Numbered from the stretch's first letter, positions 8,952-19,222 are shown. The stretch: DNA of 64,000 nt from an uncultured Kiloniellaceae bacterium (GCA_947500035.1 CANMQP010000014.1:307598-371597); one strand, 5' to 3'. Program-made: numbers and translations. The notes: a model not told the origin generated them from the letters alone.

Positions 8952-9569
8952 GTGCTGAAGATACAAACCAAAACCCTGCTGATCGCCCTGTCGCTCTTGA
9001 CCGCATTCGCCCTTGCCGCCTGCGAGGTCGTCAATACGGCGGGGGCAGAGTCGAACAAGGATGCAGGCAATCAGGTCACCGAAAAACCCGAGTTCAACGC
9101 AGAGGGCGAGCTTATCCGGCCCGAAAACTACTATGAATGGATTTTCGTCGGCAGCCCGCTCACCCCCAACGGTCTGAACGGCGGCGAGGCCGGTTTTCCC
9201 GAGTTCCACAACGTCTACATCCAGCCCAGCGCCTATCGGATCTACAAGAAGACCGGCGTCTTCCCCGAAGGCACGATCCTCTACAAGGAGCTCCAGCTGG
9301 TGCTGCGTTCCGACTATGAGGACGGCTCGGCGGACGAGGCCTCCGGACGCGGATACTTCCCCGGTGCCTTCAACGGCGCTGATGTCGCGGTGAAGGACAG
9401 CGCACGCTTTGCGGAAACCAACGGCTGGGGTTATTTCAACTTCGGCCACCATGCGCCGCCCCTCGCCAAGACGGCCGCGGCCCTGCCCGCCGAAGCCTGC
9501 GCCGCCTGCCATATCGCCAACGCCACGAAGGATATGGTCTTCACCAAGTTTTATACGCGGTTGCAATAA
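8952..9569 (+). CDS. Cytochrome P460 family lipoprotein
   Basis: A 205-residue exported haem protein. The start is a GTG at 8952 with GGAGG nine bases upstream. An upstream-extended frame from 8739 has no such site. The signal sequence ends in a lipobox (ALAACE, Cys about residue 22), so the protein is probably lipid-anchored. The mature domain has the P460 pattern: YRIYKKTGVFPEGTILYKEL in the middle and a C-terminal CAACH haem-binding site followed by DMVFTKFY. P460 cytochromes oxidise hydroxylamine or bind NO in ammonia oxidisers and other bacteria. A strong terminator follows at 9615. Confidence 0.85.
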   Translation: MLKIQTKTLLIALSLLTAFALAACEVVNTAGAESNKDAGNQVTEKPEFNAEGELIRPENYYEWIFVGSPLTPNGLNGGEAGFPEFHNVYIQPSAYRIYKKTGVFPEGTILYKELQLVLRSDYEDGSADEASGRGYFPGAFNGADVAVKDSARFAETNGWGYFNFGHHAPPLAKTAAALPAEACAACHIANATKDMVFTKFYTRLQ

Positions 9570-9614
9570 CGCGGCTGCAATAACGTGGCTTTAGAACGGG
9601 CCGGAGAGACTCTC

Positions 9615-9646
9615 GAGGAAAGCAGGTCTGCTTTCCTCTTTTCTTT
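9615..9646 (+). terminator. Rho-independent terminator of the P460 gene
   Basis: A perfect 10-bp stem (GAGGAAAGCA / TGCTTTCCTC) closes a GGTC loop and is followed by TTTTCTTT, 45 bases after the cytochrome stop. Confidence 0.85.
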
Positions 9647-9854
9647 GCGACCTCTGTGGAGTGCGCCGACGGCGGGCAACAAGTCCCCGGTCGTGACGCC
9701 TCTGGACGCCAAGGCTTTTGACAGGCTTTCCTTTTGATTCCTAAGATGCGGACAGAGCGGCTCGGCTAGGCACTCCAACAGGCCAAGCACCCCAATAGAC
9801 TGCGCCGAGTTGACGGTCAAAACAGAAAAACCGGAATACCAAAAAGGGACTGCG

Positions 9855-10805
9855 TTGAAACTCAAGAGCCACGGACGCTTCGACTACTCCGCACTTCCGC
9901 ATCGCCCTCTTTACGACTGGCCGGGCGGCCGCCGCCTCGCCGTCTACGTCGGCCTGAACCTGGAACACTTCTCCTTCGGCGAGGGGCTTGGCGCGGTTCT
10001 GGCACCGAGCGGACAGCCGGACGTTCTGAATTATGCCTGGCGCGACTACGGCAACCGGGTCGGCGCCTGGCGCATGCTGGAGCTCTTCGAGAGCCTCTCC
10101 ATGCCGGTTTCGCTGCTGGTGAATTCCAGCCTCTATGAGCACTGCCCGGAACTGATCGCGGCCTATCGCGACCGCGGAGACGAAATCCTTGGCCACGGCC
10201 GCAGCAACGCGGAACGCCAGGGCGACCTGCCGGAGGCTGAGGAACGGAAACTTATCGAAGAGACGACCGCAAGCATCGCAGCGCATGAGGGCAGGCCCCC
10301 ACGCGGCTGGCTCGGCCCCTGGATCTCGGAAAGCAACGTGACACCGGATCTTTTGAGCGAAGCCGGCTACGGCTATCTGCTCGATTGGTGTTCGGACGAT
10401 CAGCCGGTCTGGATGCGGACGCGCAACGAACCGATTCTCGCCCTGCCCTACCCGCAGGAGATCAACGACATTCCCGCCATTGCCGTGCGGCGGGCCGGCG
10501 CGCGCGAATTCGCCGACATGATCATCGACAACTTCGATGAAATGAGAGCACAGGCGAAGGCACAGCCGCTTGTCATGGGAATTGCGCTGCACGCCTATAT
10601 CGTCGGCCAGCCTTTCCGGCTGCGCCACCTGCGCCGGGCGCTCGAACATATTGCGGCAAATTTGGGCGACGATGTCTGGCTGGCGACCGCCGGTGCCATC
10701 GCCGGACATGTCGAAAAACTGCCCGCGGGGATCGTTCCCGGTTCGGTTCCCGGTTCTATTCCCGGTTCTGCCCGCGGTTCTGCCTCCGGGGCTTCGCAAC
10801 TCTGA
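9855..10805 (+). CDS. Polysaccharide deacetylase family protein
   Basis: A 316-residue NodB-homology protein related to the allantoinase/peptidoglycan deacetylase branch. It shows RRLAVYVGLNLEHF, then RVGAWRMLELFESLSMPVSLLVNSSLYE, GDEILGHGRSNAE (metal-site region) and PRGWLGPWISES, with ALHAYIVGQPFRLRHL near the end. Both possible starts are TTG; the one at 9855 has AAAAAGGGA just upstream, the one at 9810 has nothing comparable. The C terminus carries a repeated PGS unit (PGSVPGSIPGSARGS). It stands upstream of the TRAP transporter and may act on the same substrate, which would be inference. Confidence 0.8.
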   Translation: MKLKSHGRFDYSALPHRPLYDWPGGRRLAVYVGLNLEHFSFGEGLGAVLAPSGQPDVLNYAWRDYGNRVGAWRMLELFESLSMPVSLLVNSSLYEHCPELIAAYRDRGDEILGHGRSNAERQGDLPEAEERKLIEETTASIAAHEGRPPRGWLGPWISESNVTPDLLSEAGYGYLLDWCSDDQPVWMRTRNEPILALPYPQEINDIPAIAVRRAGAREFADMIIDNFDEMRAQAKAQPLVMGIALHAYIVGQPFRLRHLRRALEHIAANLGDDVWLATAGAIAGHVEKLPAGIVPGSVPGSIPGSARGSASGASQL

Positions 10806-10872
10806 CCAAAGATTAGGCGGGCAGATAATTCTGCTTAAAAGTTAAACAGGCCCCGCCGCGCCCGTCCGAATA

Positions 10873-10918
10873 GTTTCCCCGGAAACACTTGCCGTCACCG
10901 CAAACATGCCATGGCATG
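10873..10918. promoter_or_regulatory. Two perfect palindromes upstream of the TRAP operon
   Basis: GTTTCC-CC-GGAAAC (10873-10886) and CATGCCATGGCATG (10905-10918) are perfect 14-bp dyads, 32 bp centre to centre, 82 bases before dctP. Operator function is inferred. Confidence 0.4.
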
Positions 10919-10999
10919 CATATTGCAGAATTGTCCCCAAGTGACCGCAAAGACTGCGGCACAGCATAAACTTCATGACAGGGCGCAAGGGGACACTTC

Positions 11000-12097
11000 A
11001 TGCAACGCAGATCATTTCTGAAACGCGGCGTCGTTGGCGCGGCAGCCGCAGGTGCGGCAAGCATCGCGGCACCGGCGGTTGTGCGGTCGGACGATAGTTT
11101 CAAGTGGAAACTCACCACCGCCTTCCCACCCGGCGTCCCGTTCTATTCGACCGGTCCCGGATCGCTTGCGGATCTGACGCAGTGGATCAAGACCATCTCG
11201 GGCGGGCGGCTGGATATCCAGCACTTCCACGCGGGCGAACTTGTGCCCGCCTTCGAAGGTTTCGACGCGGCTTCAAGCGGCACACTCGAGGTCAATGCCT
11301 GGGTGTCCTACTTCGGCGCCGGCAAGATTCCGGCGGCGCAGTTCTTCGGCGCGGTCCCCTTCGGCATGAGCTTTCAGGGCCAGAACGCCTGGTTCTATCA
11401 CGGCGGCGGCATCGAGCTCTGGCACGAAGTCTACGAACCCTACGATCTGGTCGCCTTTCCCTGCGGTAACACAGGCGTGCAGATGACCGGCTGGTTCAAG
11501 AAGGAGATCAACTCGCTCGAAGACCTCAAGGGACTGCGGCTGAGGATCCCGGGTCTCGCGGGCAAAGGCTACGCGAAACTCGGGGTCGACGTGAAGCTCC
11601 TGCCGGGCGGCGAGATCTTTCCGGCGCTTGAGCGCGGCGTGATCGACGCGGCCGAATGGGTCGGACCGGCCCAGGACAAGCGTCTCGGCCTCAACAAGGC
11701 CGCCAAGTACTACTACACCACCGGCTGGCACGAGCCCACGACGGTGACCGAATTCGCCATCAATAAACAGGCCTGGCAGGCCTTGCCGCCCGATCTGAAA
11801 CAAACGGTGGTGACCTCCTGCGCCGCCGCAAACATGGTCGCACATACCTGGTCGGAGGCAAACAACGCGCTCGCTTTCGAGGAATTCATCAGCAAAGGCA
11901 CCGAGGCGCGCGTCCTGCCCGACGATGTCGTCGGCGGCCTCAAGACGGCGATGGACGGCGTCTACGAGGAACTCGCGAGCAACGACCCGACCTTCAAAAA
12001 GGTCATGGAATCCTACTTCGCCTTCAAGAAGACCCATGACAAATGGGCCCGCATGAGCGAAGGCGTCTGGCACGCCAAGCTGCGCAACCCCGCGTAA
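11000..12097 (+). CDS. dctP: TRAP transporter substrate-binding protein (DctP family, TakP-like)
   Basis: A 365-residue periplasmic binding protein with a Tat-type leader (MQRRSFLKRG then a hydrophobic stretch ending AAPAVVRS). The body has the DctP pattern: WIKTISGGRLDIQHFHAGELV, then GVQMTGWFKKEINSLEDLKGLRLRI with the conserved Arg that binds the substrate carboxylate, and LPGGEIFPALERGVIDAAEWVGP, typical of the group that includes the alpha-keto acid binder TakP. It takes up an organic acid together with the DctQ and DctM membrane subunits encoded next. AAGGGGA precedes the ATG. Confidence 0.93.
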   Translation: MQRRSFLKRGVVGAAAAGAASIAAPAVVRSDDSFKWKLTTAFPPGVPFYSTGPGSLADLTQWIKTISGGRLDIQHFHAGELVPAFEGFDAASSGTLEVNAWVSYFGAGKIPAAQFFGAVPFGMSFQGQNAWFYHGGGIELWHEVYEPYDLVAFPCGNTGVQMTGWFKKEINSLEDLKGLRLRIPGLAGKGYAKLGVDVKLLPGGEIFPALERGVIDAAEWVGPAQDKRLGLNKAAKYYYTTGWHEPTTVTEFAINKQAWQALPPDLKQTVVTSCAAANMVAHTWSEANNALAFEEFISKGTEARVLPDDVVGGLKTAMDGVYEELASNDPTFKKVMESYFAFKKTHDKWARMSEGVWHAKLRNPA

Positions 12098-12121
12098 GGA
12101 AACCAGCCGCTGTTAGTAAAA

Positions 12122-12640
12122 TTGGCTTCCCGGCTGGAAGCGGTCACCGCGTTGCTTGGACAGGTGGCCGCTTTCGCAATTCTGGCACTGGTGCTGCTGG
12201 TGACGACGAACGTTCTGCTGCGCTATTTCTTTCGCACAGGATCGGTTTGGAGTCAGGAGCTGGAGTGGCATCTCATGGCGCCGATCGCTCTCTTCGCCAT
12301 TCCCTACACCCTGATGCAGGGAGACGCGGTAAGGGTGGACGTTCTCTATGAGCGTTTCTCGGGCCGGACGCGCCTCCTGCTGGATATCTTCGCGGGGATC
12401 GTGGGAATGGCGGTGGCCTTCCTGCTGCTGAAATACTCGATCCCCTATGTAGAGAAATCCTGGATGAACGGAGAAGGCTCGCCCGACCCGGGCGGCCTTC
12501 CGGCGCGATACCTGCTCAAGGCGATTCTGCCGATCGGATTCGCGGCGCTCTTTTGCCAACAGCTGGCCCAGGTCATTGCGAACTGCGCCCGCCTGTCCGG
12601 CGCTGCTCATCCTGCGGACAGAGGTAAGCCAGAGCCTTGA
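12122..12640 (+). CDS. dctQ: TRAP transporter small permease (DctQ)
   Basis: A 172-residue protein with four hydrophobic helices, about residues 12-35, 50-68, 90-112 and 130-150, the DctQ layout. FFRTGSVWSQELEWHLMAP is the family signature between helices one and two, and GDAVRVDVLYERFSGRTR follows helix two. The start is taken as TTG at 12122; no ATG or GTG is available in frame and the ribosome site is weak, so translation may be coupled to dctP, which ends 24 bases upstream. It joins the periplasmic binding protein to DctM. Confidence 0.88.
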   Translation: MASRLEAVTALLGQVAAFAILALVLLVTTNVLLRYFFRTGSVWSQELEWHLMAPIALFAIPYTLMQGDAVRVDVLYERFSGRTRLLLDIFAGIVGMAVAFLLLKYSIPYVEKSWMNGEGSPDPGGLPARYLLKAILPIGFAALFCQQLAQVIANCARLSGAAHPADRGKPEP

Positions 12641-12677
12641 GTCTGTCCGTTACCCTCTTTGAGACTGTTTCCTGAAT

Positions 12678-14003
12678 ATGGCTGAAAACGAATGGCTCGC
12701 GATCGGCATGATCGTCTCCTTTTTCCTGCTCACGACGATCGGCGTGCCGGTGGCCATCGGTATCGCCCTCTCGGGGTTCATTTTCGGCTTTCTGGGGTTC
12801 GGTGAATCCCTCTTCAACCTCCTGCCGCACCGTATCTACGGCGTTGTCTCCAACTACACCCTCATGGCAATCCCGCTCTTCGTCTTTATGGGGGTCATGC
12901 TGGAGAAGTCGAAGATCGCGGAAGAGCTGATCGAGGTTGTCGGCTATCTCGCCGGCGGCCTGAAAGGCGGCATGGCGCTGGCCATCGTGGTGGTCGGCGT
13001 GGTCCTGGGCGCGTCAACGGGGATCGTCGGCGCAACGGTCGTGACCCTCGGGCTGCTGACCCTGCCGGTTCTGGTGCGCCGCGGATACGACAAGTCCCTG
13101 GCCGCCGGCTGCATCTGTGCGGCGGGCACGCTGGGCCAGATCATTCCCCCGAGCCTGGTGCTGATCCTGCTCGCGGATATCACCGGCCAGTCGGTCGGCA
13201 CGCTCTTCGCCGCCGCCATGGTGCCGGGACTGGCGCTGGCCGCGCTCTACTGCCTTTACATCCTGGGATTTGCCTATGCCAGACCGGCGTCGGCCCCACC
13301 CATCCCCCTGGAGGAGCGCTCAAGTGTCACAGGCGCCGCATTGGCGAAGAAAGCCGTTCTGGTCATCGGTCCGCCGCTGGCACTCGTCGCCACGGTTCTG
13401 GGAACCATCATCGGCGGTGTCGCCGCGCCGACAGAGGCAGCTTCGATGGGCGCCTTCGGCAGCTTGCTGGTTGCGCTGCTGAACCGCCGCCTCACCTGGC
13501 CGCTGCTGATGGCGGTCCTGCGCGGCACGACGCGGATCACCGCCATGATCTTTTTCATTCTCGTCGCAGCTCAGATCTTTGCGCTCGCTTTTCGCGGCCT
13601 GCAGGGCGAGAGCCTGGTTCATGCCATGTTTGAAGCCTTGCCCGGCGGCGTCAATGCCGGCCTTATTTTTATGATGCTGCTGCTATTCATACTGGGATTC
13701 TTTCTCGAATGGATCGAAATCTCCTACATCGCGCTGCCGCTCTTCTTTCCCTACTTTGCAGCGGCGAATGTCGATCCGGTCTGGTTGGCGATCCTGGTCG
13801 CCATCAATCTGCAAACCTCATTCCTCACCCCGCCGTTCGGCTGGGCGCTGTTCTTTTTGAAAGGTGTCGCACCGCCGGACGTCACCACACTGGACATCTA
13901 CAAGGGTGTTATTCCCTTCATCCTGATCCAGGTCGTGATGCTGGCCATTCTCTTCGCCGTTCCGGAGCTGTCCCTCTGGCTTCCGGAGGTCATCGGCTGG
14001 TAA
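12678..14003 (+). CDS. dctM: TRAP transporter large permease (DctM)
   Basis: A 441-residue membrane protein of the DctM/ion-transporter superfamily with about 12 helices. Family segments include FLLTTIGVPVAIGIALSG, GASTGIVGATVVTLGLLTLPVLVRRGYDKSLAAG, GTLGQIIPPSLVLILLAD and the C-terminal LQTSFLTPPFGWALFFLKGV. It moves the substrate with sodium ions as the coupling cation. Three TRAP genes in the order P-Q-M and within 40 bases of each other indicate one operon. It is followed by a short tandem repeat. Confidence 0.93.
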   Translation: MAENEWLAIGMIVSFFLLTTIGVPVAIGIALSGFIFGFLGFGESLFNLLPHRIYGVVSNYTLMAIPLFVFMGVMLEKSKIAEELIEVVGYLAGGLKGGMALAIVVVGVVLGASTGIVGATVVTLGLLTLPVLVRRGYDKSLAAGCICAAGTLGQIIPPSLVLILLADITGQSVGTLFAAAMVPGLALAALYCLYILGFAYARPASAPPIPLEERSSVTGAALAKKAVLVIGPPLALVATVLGTIIGGVAAPTEAASMGAFGSLLVALLNRRLTWPLLMAVLRGTTRITAMIFFILVAAQIFALAFRGLQGESLVHAMFEALPGGVNAGLIFMMLLLFILGFFLEWIEISYIALPLFFPYFAAANVDPVWLAILVAINLQTSFLTPPFGWALFFLKGVAPPDVTTLDIYKGVIPFILIQVVMLAILFAVPELSLWLPEVIGW

Positions 14004-14005
14004 CT

Positions 14006-14053
14006 CCAGCTTACCTCTCCAGCTTGCCTCTCCAGCTTGCCTCTCCAGCTTAC
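14006..14053. repeat. Four tandem copies of a 14-bp CTCCAGCTT(G/A)CCT unit
   Basis: CTCCAGCTTACCT / CTCCAGCTTGCCT is repeated four times directly after the dctM stop. It may be a slippage product. No hairpin or T-run is attached. Confidence 0.8.
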
Positions 14054-14260
14054 AGGCGCATCTCATACTGCGGGTGTCTGCAATAACACGGCGCCGGCTA
14101 CAATCCTGAGCCGCCGTTTCGAAAATATTGTCTCAATACAATCCAAAAAGAAGAGAGTCCTTCGGGACAGTGTTTTCGGATCAAGAATTCTCATTTGTCA
14201 ATTCGGTCAGTCGAGAGTCACATTGGATCTGACTATGCTTACGAATGAGAAACTCAATTC

Positions 14261-14794
14261 ATGAATACAGCCGTCACGAAACCGGACAAGATCTCAAACC
14301 CCTTGCAGATGCTGACCCGCTACAAGGCCTGGGCCAACCGGCTGACCTACGAGAAAGTCGCCGAGCTGCCGCCGGAAGAACGCACGCGGGAACGCCAGAC
14401 GAACTTCAAGACAATTCTGCATACGCTGAACCACGTCTATGTGGTCGAGGACATCTTCCGCGCACATCTGGAAGGCCGGTCCCATGGTTACAAAGCGCGC
14501 AACACGGAAACCTCGCCCCCGCTGGAGACGCTCTGGAGCAACGTCCAGGCTATGGACCGGTGGTATATCGATCTGGCCGACCGCCTCTCGGATGCGGAAC
14601 TTGCGGAAGTCATCACCTTCGAATTCGTCGGCGGCGGCGCAGGGGCCATGAGCCGGATGGAGATCCTGTATCACATCGTCAACCACACGACCTACCACCG
14701 CGGGTTCGTCAGCGATATGCTCTATCAGGTGCCCCTAAGACCCACAGCGAACGATCTGCCGGTCTTTCTGCGCGATGTCTGGAACAAGGCGTAG
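14261..14794 (+). CDS. DinB-like metal-dependent protein
   Basis: A 177-residue four-helix-bundle protein of the DinB/YfiT superfamily. The three metal-ligand positions are visible: HTLNHVYVVEDIF (about residues 51-63) and HIVNHTTYHRGFV (about 136-148, H-x3-H pattern). Members act as thiol transferases or S-transferases, or have no known activity. Codon start at 14261 is a plain ATG. It ends nine bases before the stop of the convergent chemoreceptor gene, so transcripts collide there. Confidence 0.85.
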   Translation: MNTAVTKPDKISNPLQMLTRYKAWANRLTYEKVAELPPEERTRERQTNFKTILHTLNHVYVVEDIFRAHLEGRSHGYKARNTETSPPLETLWSNVQAMDRWYIDLADRLSDAELAEVITFEFVGGGAGAMSRMEILYHIVNHTTYHRGFVSDMLYQVPLRPTANDLPVFLRDVWNKA

Positions 14795-14803
14795 CCTGCC
14801 GTC

Positions 14804-17800
14804 TTAAGCGACCATCTTCGCGCCGCTTTTCACGCCGGACCTCTCGAGCAGATCGTTGATCATGGCCTGTGTCCGCTCGCTCCCGTCGAAGCTGATGTGA
14901 ATTCCCCGGTCGGAACGGCCCACCACAGCTGCGGAGATCATATCCGGCATGTCCCCAATTCTCACTGCAAGCTTGCTGCACTCCGGCAGATCTTCGTCGC
15001 TCGTCAAAAGCGCTCCGCCGAGTGACATGTCCCGCGCCTGTGCTTTCATCGTGCCACCATCGCAGTTGACGACCACCGGCCAGTTCACTTCATAGCGCGG
15101 ATCCTTGCGGCGGTTACCGACGGCGGATTCCCGCAAGTCCGTCAGGACGGCGCCCATACGTTTGTCCAGAACGTCCATATTGCTCAACGTCGCCTCGGCG
15201 GAACTGAGCACACTGTCGGACCGCTCGTTTACCTGAGCCGCCTCACTGGCAACGTCAGTCATCTGTCCGGAGACGTCCCCCATATGACGTACCGAGGACT
15301 GAACCGACGCGCTGATTTCCTGCGTGGCCTCACTCTGTTGCTCGACCGCACTGGAGATCGTCTCTGAGATGCTGTTGACCTCCTTGATGGTCTCGGTAAT
15401 GACCCGGATCGCTTCAACGGCACCTTCGGTTTCGTTTCGGATGGAGCCGATCTGGCTGCCGATTTCATCGGTGGCCTTGGCGGTTTGCGTGGCCAGGTTT
15501 TTCACCTCGTTGGCAACCACCGCAAAGCCCTTGCCGGCGTCCCCTGCACGTGCGGCTTCGATGGTCGCGTTGAGCGCCAGCAGGTTGGTTTGCTCAGCGA
15601 TATCCTGGATCAGATTTATCACGTCGCCGATCTTTTGCGCGGACTCCGCAAGCCCCCCGACGATGGCGTCGGTCCGGTTCGCCTCGGCCGCGGCCTTCTG
15701 GACGATCGTCGAAGACTGACCGACCTGCCGGGTGATTTCGCTGATCGATGCACTGAGCTCTTCAGCCGCGGAGGCAACGGTCTGGATCGACTCGTTCGCC
15801 TGCGACGCCCCATCGGAGACACTCGAAGAGCGTTCGGTCAAACGGCTGATGATCTCGCCCATTTCGGTTGAGGATTTCTTCATGCCGTCGGCCTGCGACG
15901 AAGTTTGGACCATGACGGATTTGATCTCCTGATCGAGGCGGTCGGAAAGCGCCAGGAGCTCCATCTTCAGCTTTTCATCCTCGCTTTTCTTGGCTTCGGC
16001 CTCCTGCTCCTTCACAGCCAGAAGCTCTGCCTTCTTGGCATTTTCCTTGAAGATCAGCACGGCATCCGCCATGTCGCCAATTTCGTCGGCACGTCCGACG
16101 GACGGGATCTCCATATCCGCGTTCCCCCTGGCCAATTGCATCATGGCCGAGGTCATGCCGTTGATCGGACGGGTGATCCGGAAAATCACCACCCAGGCCG
16201 TGACCCCGCCGATTGCGATCATGACGCTCAGGATGATACCCGCGAGAACCACAGTCTGGGTCGCGCTGCTCTCGGAGAGGCTCGTGGCCGACTCGCTGGT
16301 CGCGCTGATCGCGCTTTGGATCGCCAGCAGACCATCGATCGCGTCGGTCGCCGTCTCGATCCACTCCACGCTCGATATGGGGTAGTCCGCAGTCTCGGTG
16401 GCCTGGCGGTAGAGGTCTTGCCGGATTTCTTCGAAGGAGCCGAAGAAGTGCGCGCGTGCCTGCTCGACCGCTTCTTTGACCTCCGCCGGCACCAGGTTAT
16501 TTTCGGCGCTCAACTGAACCTCGTCCCAGGCGTAATCAACCCGGCCGCGGTAAGTTGCCAGGGTCTTGATCTGCTTTGCCGACATCGGCAAACGGGAACC
16601 GATAATCCCGCCCATAATCGCGCGTTCCCGGCCGGCGAATTCCGACATGATCCAGGTGTCATGCCGCATCAGAAGCAGAAGCGCGAGCTTCGGATCCTGC
16701 TCACCGAGGGCGTTTGTCGCCGCGACCATGGCCTTCTGGCTTCTGATGATCAAGCGCGAGGCCGTGGGAAGCCAATTCGACAAAAGTTCGGAGGGACGGT
16801 CCGCCTTTTCCTGAGCCAGCGCCGCATCCGCTTCCGCCCGCAGGCTCTGCAAGGCCGCGAAGTCTGCCTTGAGGTCAGATAGAAACGTATCTTTGCCTTT
16901 AAAATCCTCCCAGGCGGCAAGCTGATCCATCGCTGCCGCAAAGGCGGCATCCGCCGCCGCCCGGCGGGTTTGGATTTTTTTCAGCAAGCCCTCTCCCGCG
17001 GGCGTGACCGAGTGCAGACCGCTGTTGGTTACGCCGCGTTCCACCGCCCAGTTTCCGGCGGCAATGGTCAGATTGTCTGAAAGTTCGCGTCCTTCAAGAC
17101 CCACAGCGTAGTCCAGCCAGGATTGGGAGATCGCCGCGTCCAGGGCAAGCAGAGAATCGATCGCCGCCGTCGACGCATCGATCCACTCGATCGTGGTGAG
17201 CTGATAGGCGGCAGAGTTGGTGCCGGCGTGATAGACCGAATTTCGGAGGGTCTCGAAGGATCCGAAGTAACCCTGCTCCGCCGCCTCGATGGCCGAGGCC
17301 AGGGAAGCTTCAAGCGAAGGAACCCGGGCAATGTCCCGAACGGTATCCCAGGCGGTTTCAACTCGTCCGCGGTAACCGCTGAGGGTTCGCAGTTGCTCGG
17401 GCGACATGCGCTTGCCACCCGCGATGACGCCGCCGACGATGGCGCGCTCCCGGCCGCCGTATTCAGACATGACCCAGGAAAAGTGTTTCAAGGCGGCAAG
17501 CTGACTGACGGAATCGCTCGAGGTCTGAGTGTTGGTCACCGCAATCCGTAAAGCCTGACTCTCGAGGATCAGACCGGTCATCTGCGGCAGCCAACCTTCG
17601 GTTACGGCCGGATCCCGCCCCGTCAAAGGCTGCGCCAGGGCCGCATCGGCCTGCTGCCGCGCGGAGAGAACCTTCGCATAGGCCTCTTCGGTTCTTTTAA
17701 GAGCAGGCTCAATGTCACTAAAACTGAAGTGTGTCGTGATCTGATCGAGAACCGCGCGGTAAGCACCGTCGGCTGCCTGGCGCCGCGCCTCTATTTTCGC

Positions 17801-18052
17801 CTTGCGCTCCTGCGAAACCGGATTGGCATTGTGAAGGGCCGTATTGGTTACGCCGCGTTCTACCGCCCAGTTACCCGCACTGATGACCAGCAGATCGGTC
17901 AAGGCATTGTTGAAGGTGTTGCGCTCCGCCACCCTTCGATCTTCCAGCGCCGAGAGCATGGCGGAGACGGCAAAATAAGCGACAGTCGCAATAAGCACCG
18001 AGCAAATGACAAAGAGACTGTTCCGGATCGTGAAAAGACGCGCAGTTTTCAT
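14804..18052 (-). CDS. Chemoreceptor with duplicated sensor region and C-terminal PilZ domain
   Basis: A 1082-residue membrane receptor. After the N-terminal helix (residues 9-32) the periplasmic part holds two copies of a roughly 280-residue unit, each starting with [12 protein letters not shown] followed by R-R/A-ADaA(Y/F) (first copy about residues 50-320, second about 325-595). A second membrane helix (about 600-625) leads to a HAMP segment, then the coiled-coil signalling domain (about 715-965) containing the receptor tip [34 protein letters not shown]. The C terminus is a PilZ domain (about 977-1075) with the c-di-GMP motifs RKDPR and DMSLGG. PilZ-tailed receptors such as Azospirillum Tlp1 couple taxis to c-di-GMP. 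Ligand unknown. Confidence 0.9.
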   Translation of the reverse strand: MKTARLFTIRNSLFVICSVLIATVAYFAVSAMLSALEDRRVAERNTFNNALTDLLVISAGNWAVERGVTNTALHNANPVSQERKAKIEARRQAADGAYRAVLDQITTHFSFSDIEPALKRTEEAYAKVLSARQQADAALAQPLTGRDPAVTEGWLPQMTGLILESQALRIAVTNTQTSSDSVSQLAALKHFSWVMSEYGGRERAIVGGVIAGGKRMSPEQLRTLSGYRGRVETAWDTVRDIARVPSLEASLASAIEAAEQGYFGSFETLRNSVYHAGTNSAAYQLTTIEWIDASTAAIDSLLALDAAISQSWLDYAVGLEGRELSDNLTIAAGNWAVERGVTNSGLHSVTPAGEGLLKKIQTRRAAADAAFAAAMDQLAAWEDFKGKDTFLSDLKADFAALQSLRAEADAALAQEKADRPSELLSNWLPTASRLIIRSQKAMVAATNALGEQDPKLALLLLMRHDTWIMSEFAGRERAIMGGIIGSRLPMSAKQIKTLATYRGRVDYAWDEVQLSAENNLVPAEVKEAVEQARAHFFGSFEEIRQDLYRQATETADYPISSVEWIETATDAIDGLLAIQSAISATSESATSLSESSATQTVVLAGIILSVMIAIGGVTAWVVIFRITRPINGMTSAMMQLARGNADMEIPSVGRADEIGDMADAVLIFKENAKKAELLAVKEQEAEAKKSEDEKLKMELLALSDRLDQEIKSVMVQTSSQADGMKKSSTEMGEIISRLTERSSSVSDGASQANESIQTVASAAEELSASISEITRQVGQSSTIVQKAAAEANRTDAIVGGLAESAQKIGDVINLIQDIAEQTNLLALNATIEAARAGDAGKGFAVVANEVKNLATQTAKATDEIGSQIGSIRNETEGAVEAIRVITETIKEVNSISETISSAVEQQSEATQEISASVQSSVRHMGDVSGQMTDVASEAAQVNERSDSVLSSAEATLSNMDVLDKRMGAVLTDLRESAVGNRRKDPRYEVNWPVVVNCDGGTMKAQARDMSLGGALLTSDEDLPECSKLAVRIGDMPDMISAAVVGRSDRGIHISFDGSERTQAMINDLLERSGVKSGAKMVA

Positions 18053-18396
18053 GAGAAGGCCCCGAAAGAAACGTTATGCGTTTAGACTTTAAAAGACTTT
18101 CTCCGAAAAAGAGTTAAATCCGACGCATTTAGTTCAAATGCCTGCATCTATACTCTATTTGCCCAATTTTTTGGCAATTTTGCCTTTAAGTTCTACTTGC
18201 TGAATAGTCTGCCGCGCGAACTCGACAACCCACTGTAGATCTTTGCGGGCAATAAAAACCTCCGACACAACCATCGCATTAACGTTTTCGCGCGGCTTCA
18301 TCGCTTCCGAATTCGAACACAAGAAGCGGATGGCGGCAAAAAACCGGAGGGTGCATCACCCCCCCATCGGCAATCAATCTGATGAGAGAAAACAGG
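18053..18396. other. Divergent intergenic region, 344 bp
   Basis: The first 110 bases after the chemoreceptor are AT-rich (TTTAAAAGACTTT, then TTTGCCCAATTTTTTGGCAATTTTGCC) and probably hold its promoter. The right part holds the SDR promoter and leader. No gene or clear operator was found. Confidence 0.4.
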
Positions 18397-19158
18397 ATGC
18401 AACTCGAAAACAAGGTCGTCATTCTCACCGGCGCCAGCAGCGGTATCGGCTATGCGGCAGCGAAGCTTTTCGCAATGGAAGGCGCCAAACTGGTCGTCAG
18501 CGCCCGGCGGAAAGTGGCGCTGGACCGGCTCGTGAGCGAGATCAGGACCAGGGGCGGCGATGCTGTCGCGCTAGCCGGAGACGTCCGTGCAGAAGCCACC
18601 GCGAAGGCCCTTGTGGGCCTGGCACGAAAGGAATTCGGCGGCCTGGATATCGCTTTCAACAACGCAGGCCAGCTTGGAGAGATGGGCGAGACTTCCGGAG
18701 TAACGCTTGAGAGCTGGCGCGACACCATCGAAACAAATCTCACCAGCGCCTTTCTGGGTGCGAAGTACCAGATCCCGGCCATGCTGGAACGCGGTGCAGG
18801 TTCACTCATCTTCACCTCCTCTTTCGTCGGTCACACGATCGGCATGCCTTCTATGGCCGCCTATGCGGCCAGCAAGGCGGGCCTGGTCGGCCTGACGCAG
18901 GTTTTGGCGGCGGAGCATGGTCCGCAGGGTATTCGCGTCAATGCCTTGCTGCCCGGCGGCACGGATACGGAGATGGCGCAGGCCCACTCCAATACGCCCG
19001 AGGCCCAGGCCTTCGTCCGCGGCCTGCATGCCTTAAAGCGCATCGCCCGACCGGAAGAGATCGCCCGTGCGGCGCTGTTCCTGGCGTCCGACGCCTCCAG
19101 CTTCGTCACAGGTCAGGCGATCCTGGCTGACGGCGGGGTTTCCATCACCCGGACCTGA
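18397..19158 (+). CDS. Short-chain dehydrogenase/reductase
   Basis: A 253-residue classical SDR oxidoreductase. It has the NAD(P) glycine motif TGASSGIG near residue 13, the NNAG strand motif, catalytic Ser in TSSFVG, and YAASK (Tyr-x3-Lys). The C terminus ITGQAILADGG pattern (SFVTGQAILADGGVSI) is typical. The start at 18397 (MQLENKVVILTG) places the glycine motif at the usual distance; the upstream ATG at 18382 adds five residues and is possible. A hairpin terminator follows at 19167. Confidence 0.9.
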   Translation: MQLENKVVILTGASSGIGYAAAKLFAMEGAKLVVSARRKVALDRLVSEIRTRGGDAVALAGDVRAEATAKALVGLARKEFGGLDIAFNNAGQLGEMGETSGVTLESWRDTIETNLTSAFLGAKYQIPAMLERGAGSLIFTSSFVGHTIGMPSMAAYAASKAGLVGLTQVLAAEHGPQGIRVNALLPGGTDTEMAQAHSNTPEAQAFVRGLHALKRIARPEEIARAALFLASDASSFVTGQAILADGGVSITRT

Positions 19159-19166
19159 AGGGAAAT

Positions 19167-19202
19167 GGCCGGGGTACGCTCTTCGGGCGGAATACCCCGG
19201 CC
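19167..19202. terminator. Hairpin between convergent genes
   Basis: A perfect 10-bp stem, GGCCGGGGTA / TACCCCGGCC, with a 16-base loop, lies between the SDR stop and the convergent DUF1330-like stop. It is followed by TCTCTCATTT on the plus strand, so it may end SDR transcripts. Confidence 0.55.
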
Positions 19203-19222
19203 TCTCTCATTTAACCGACACC

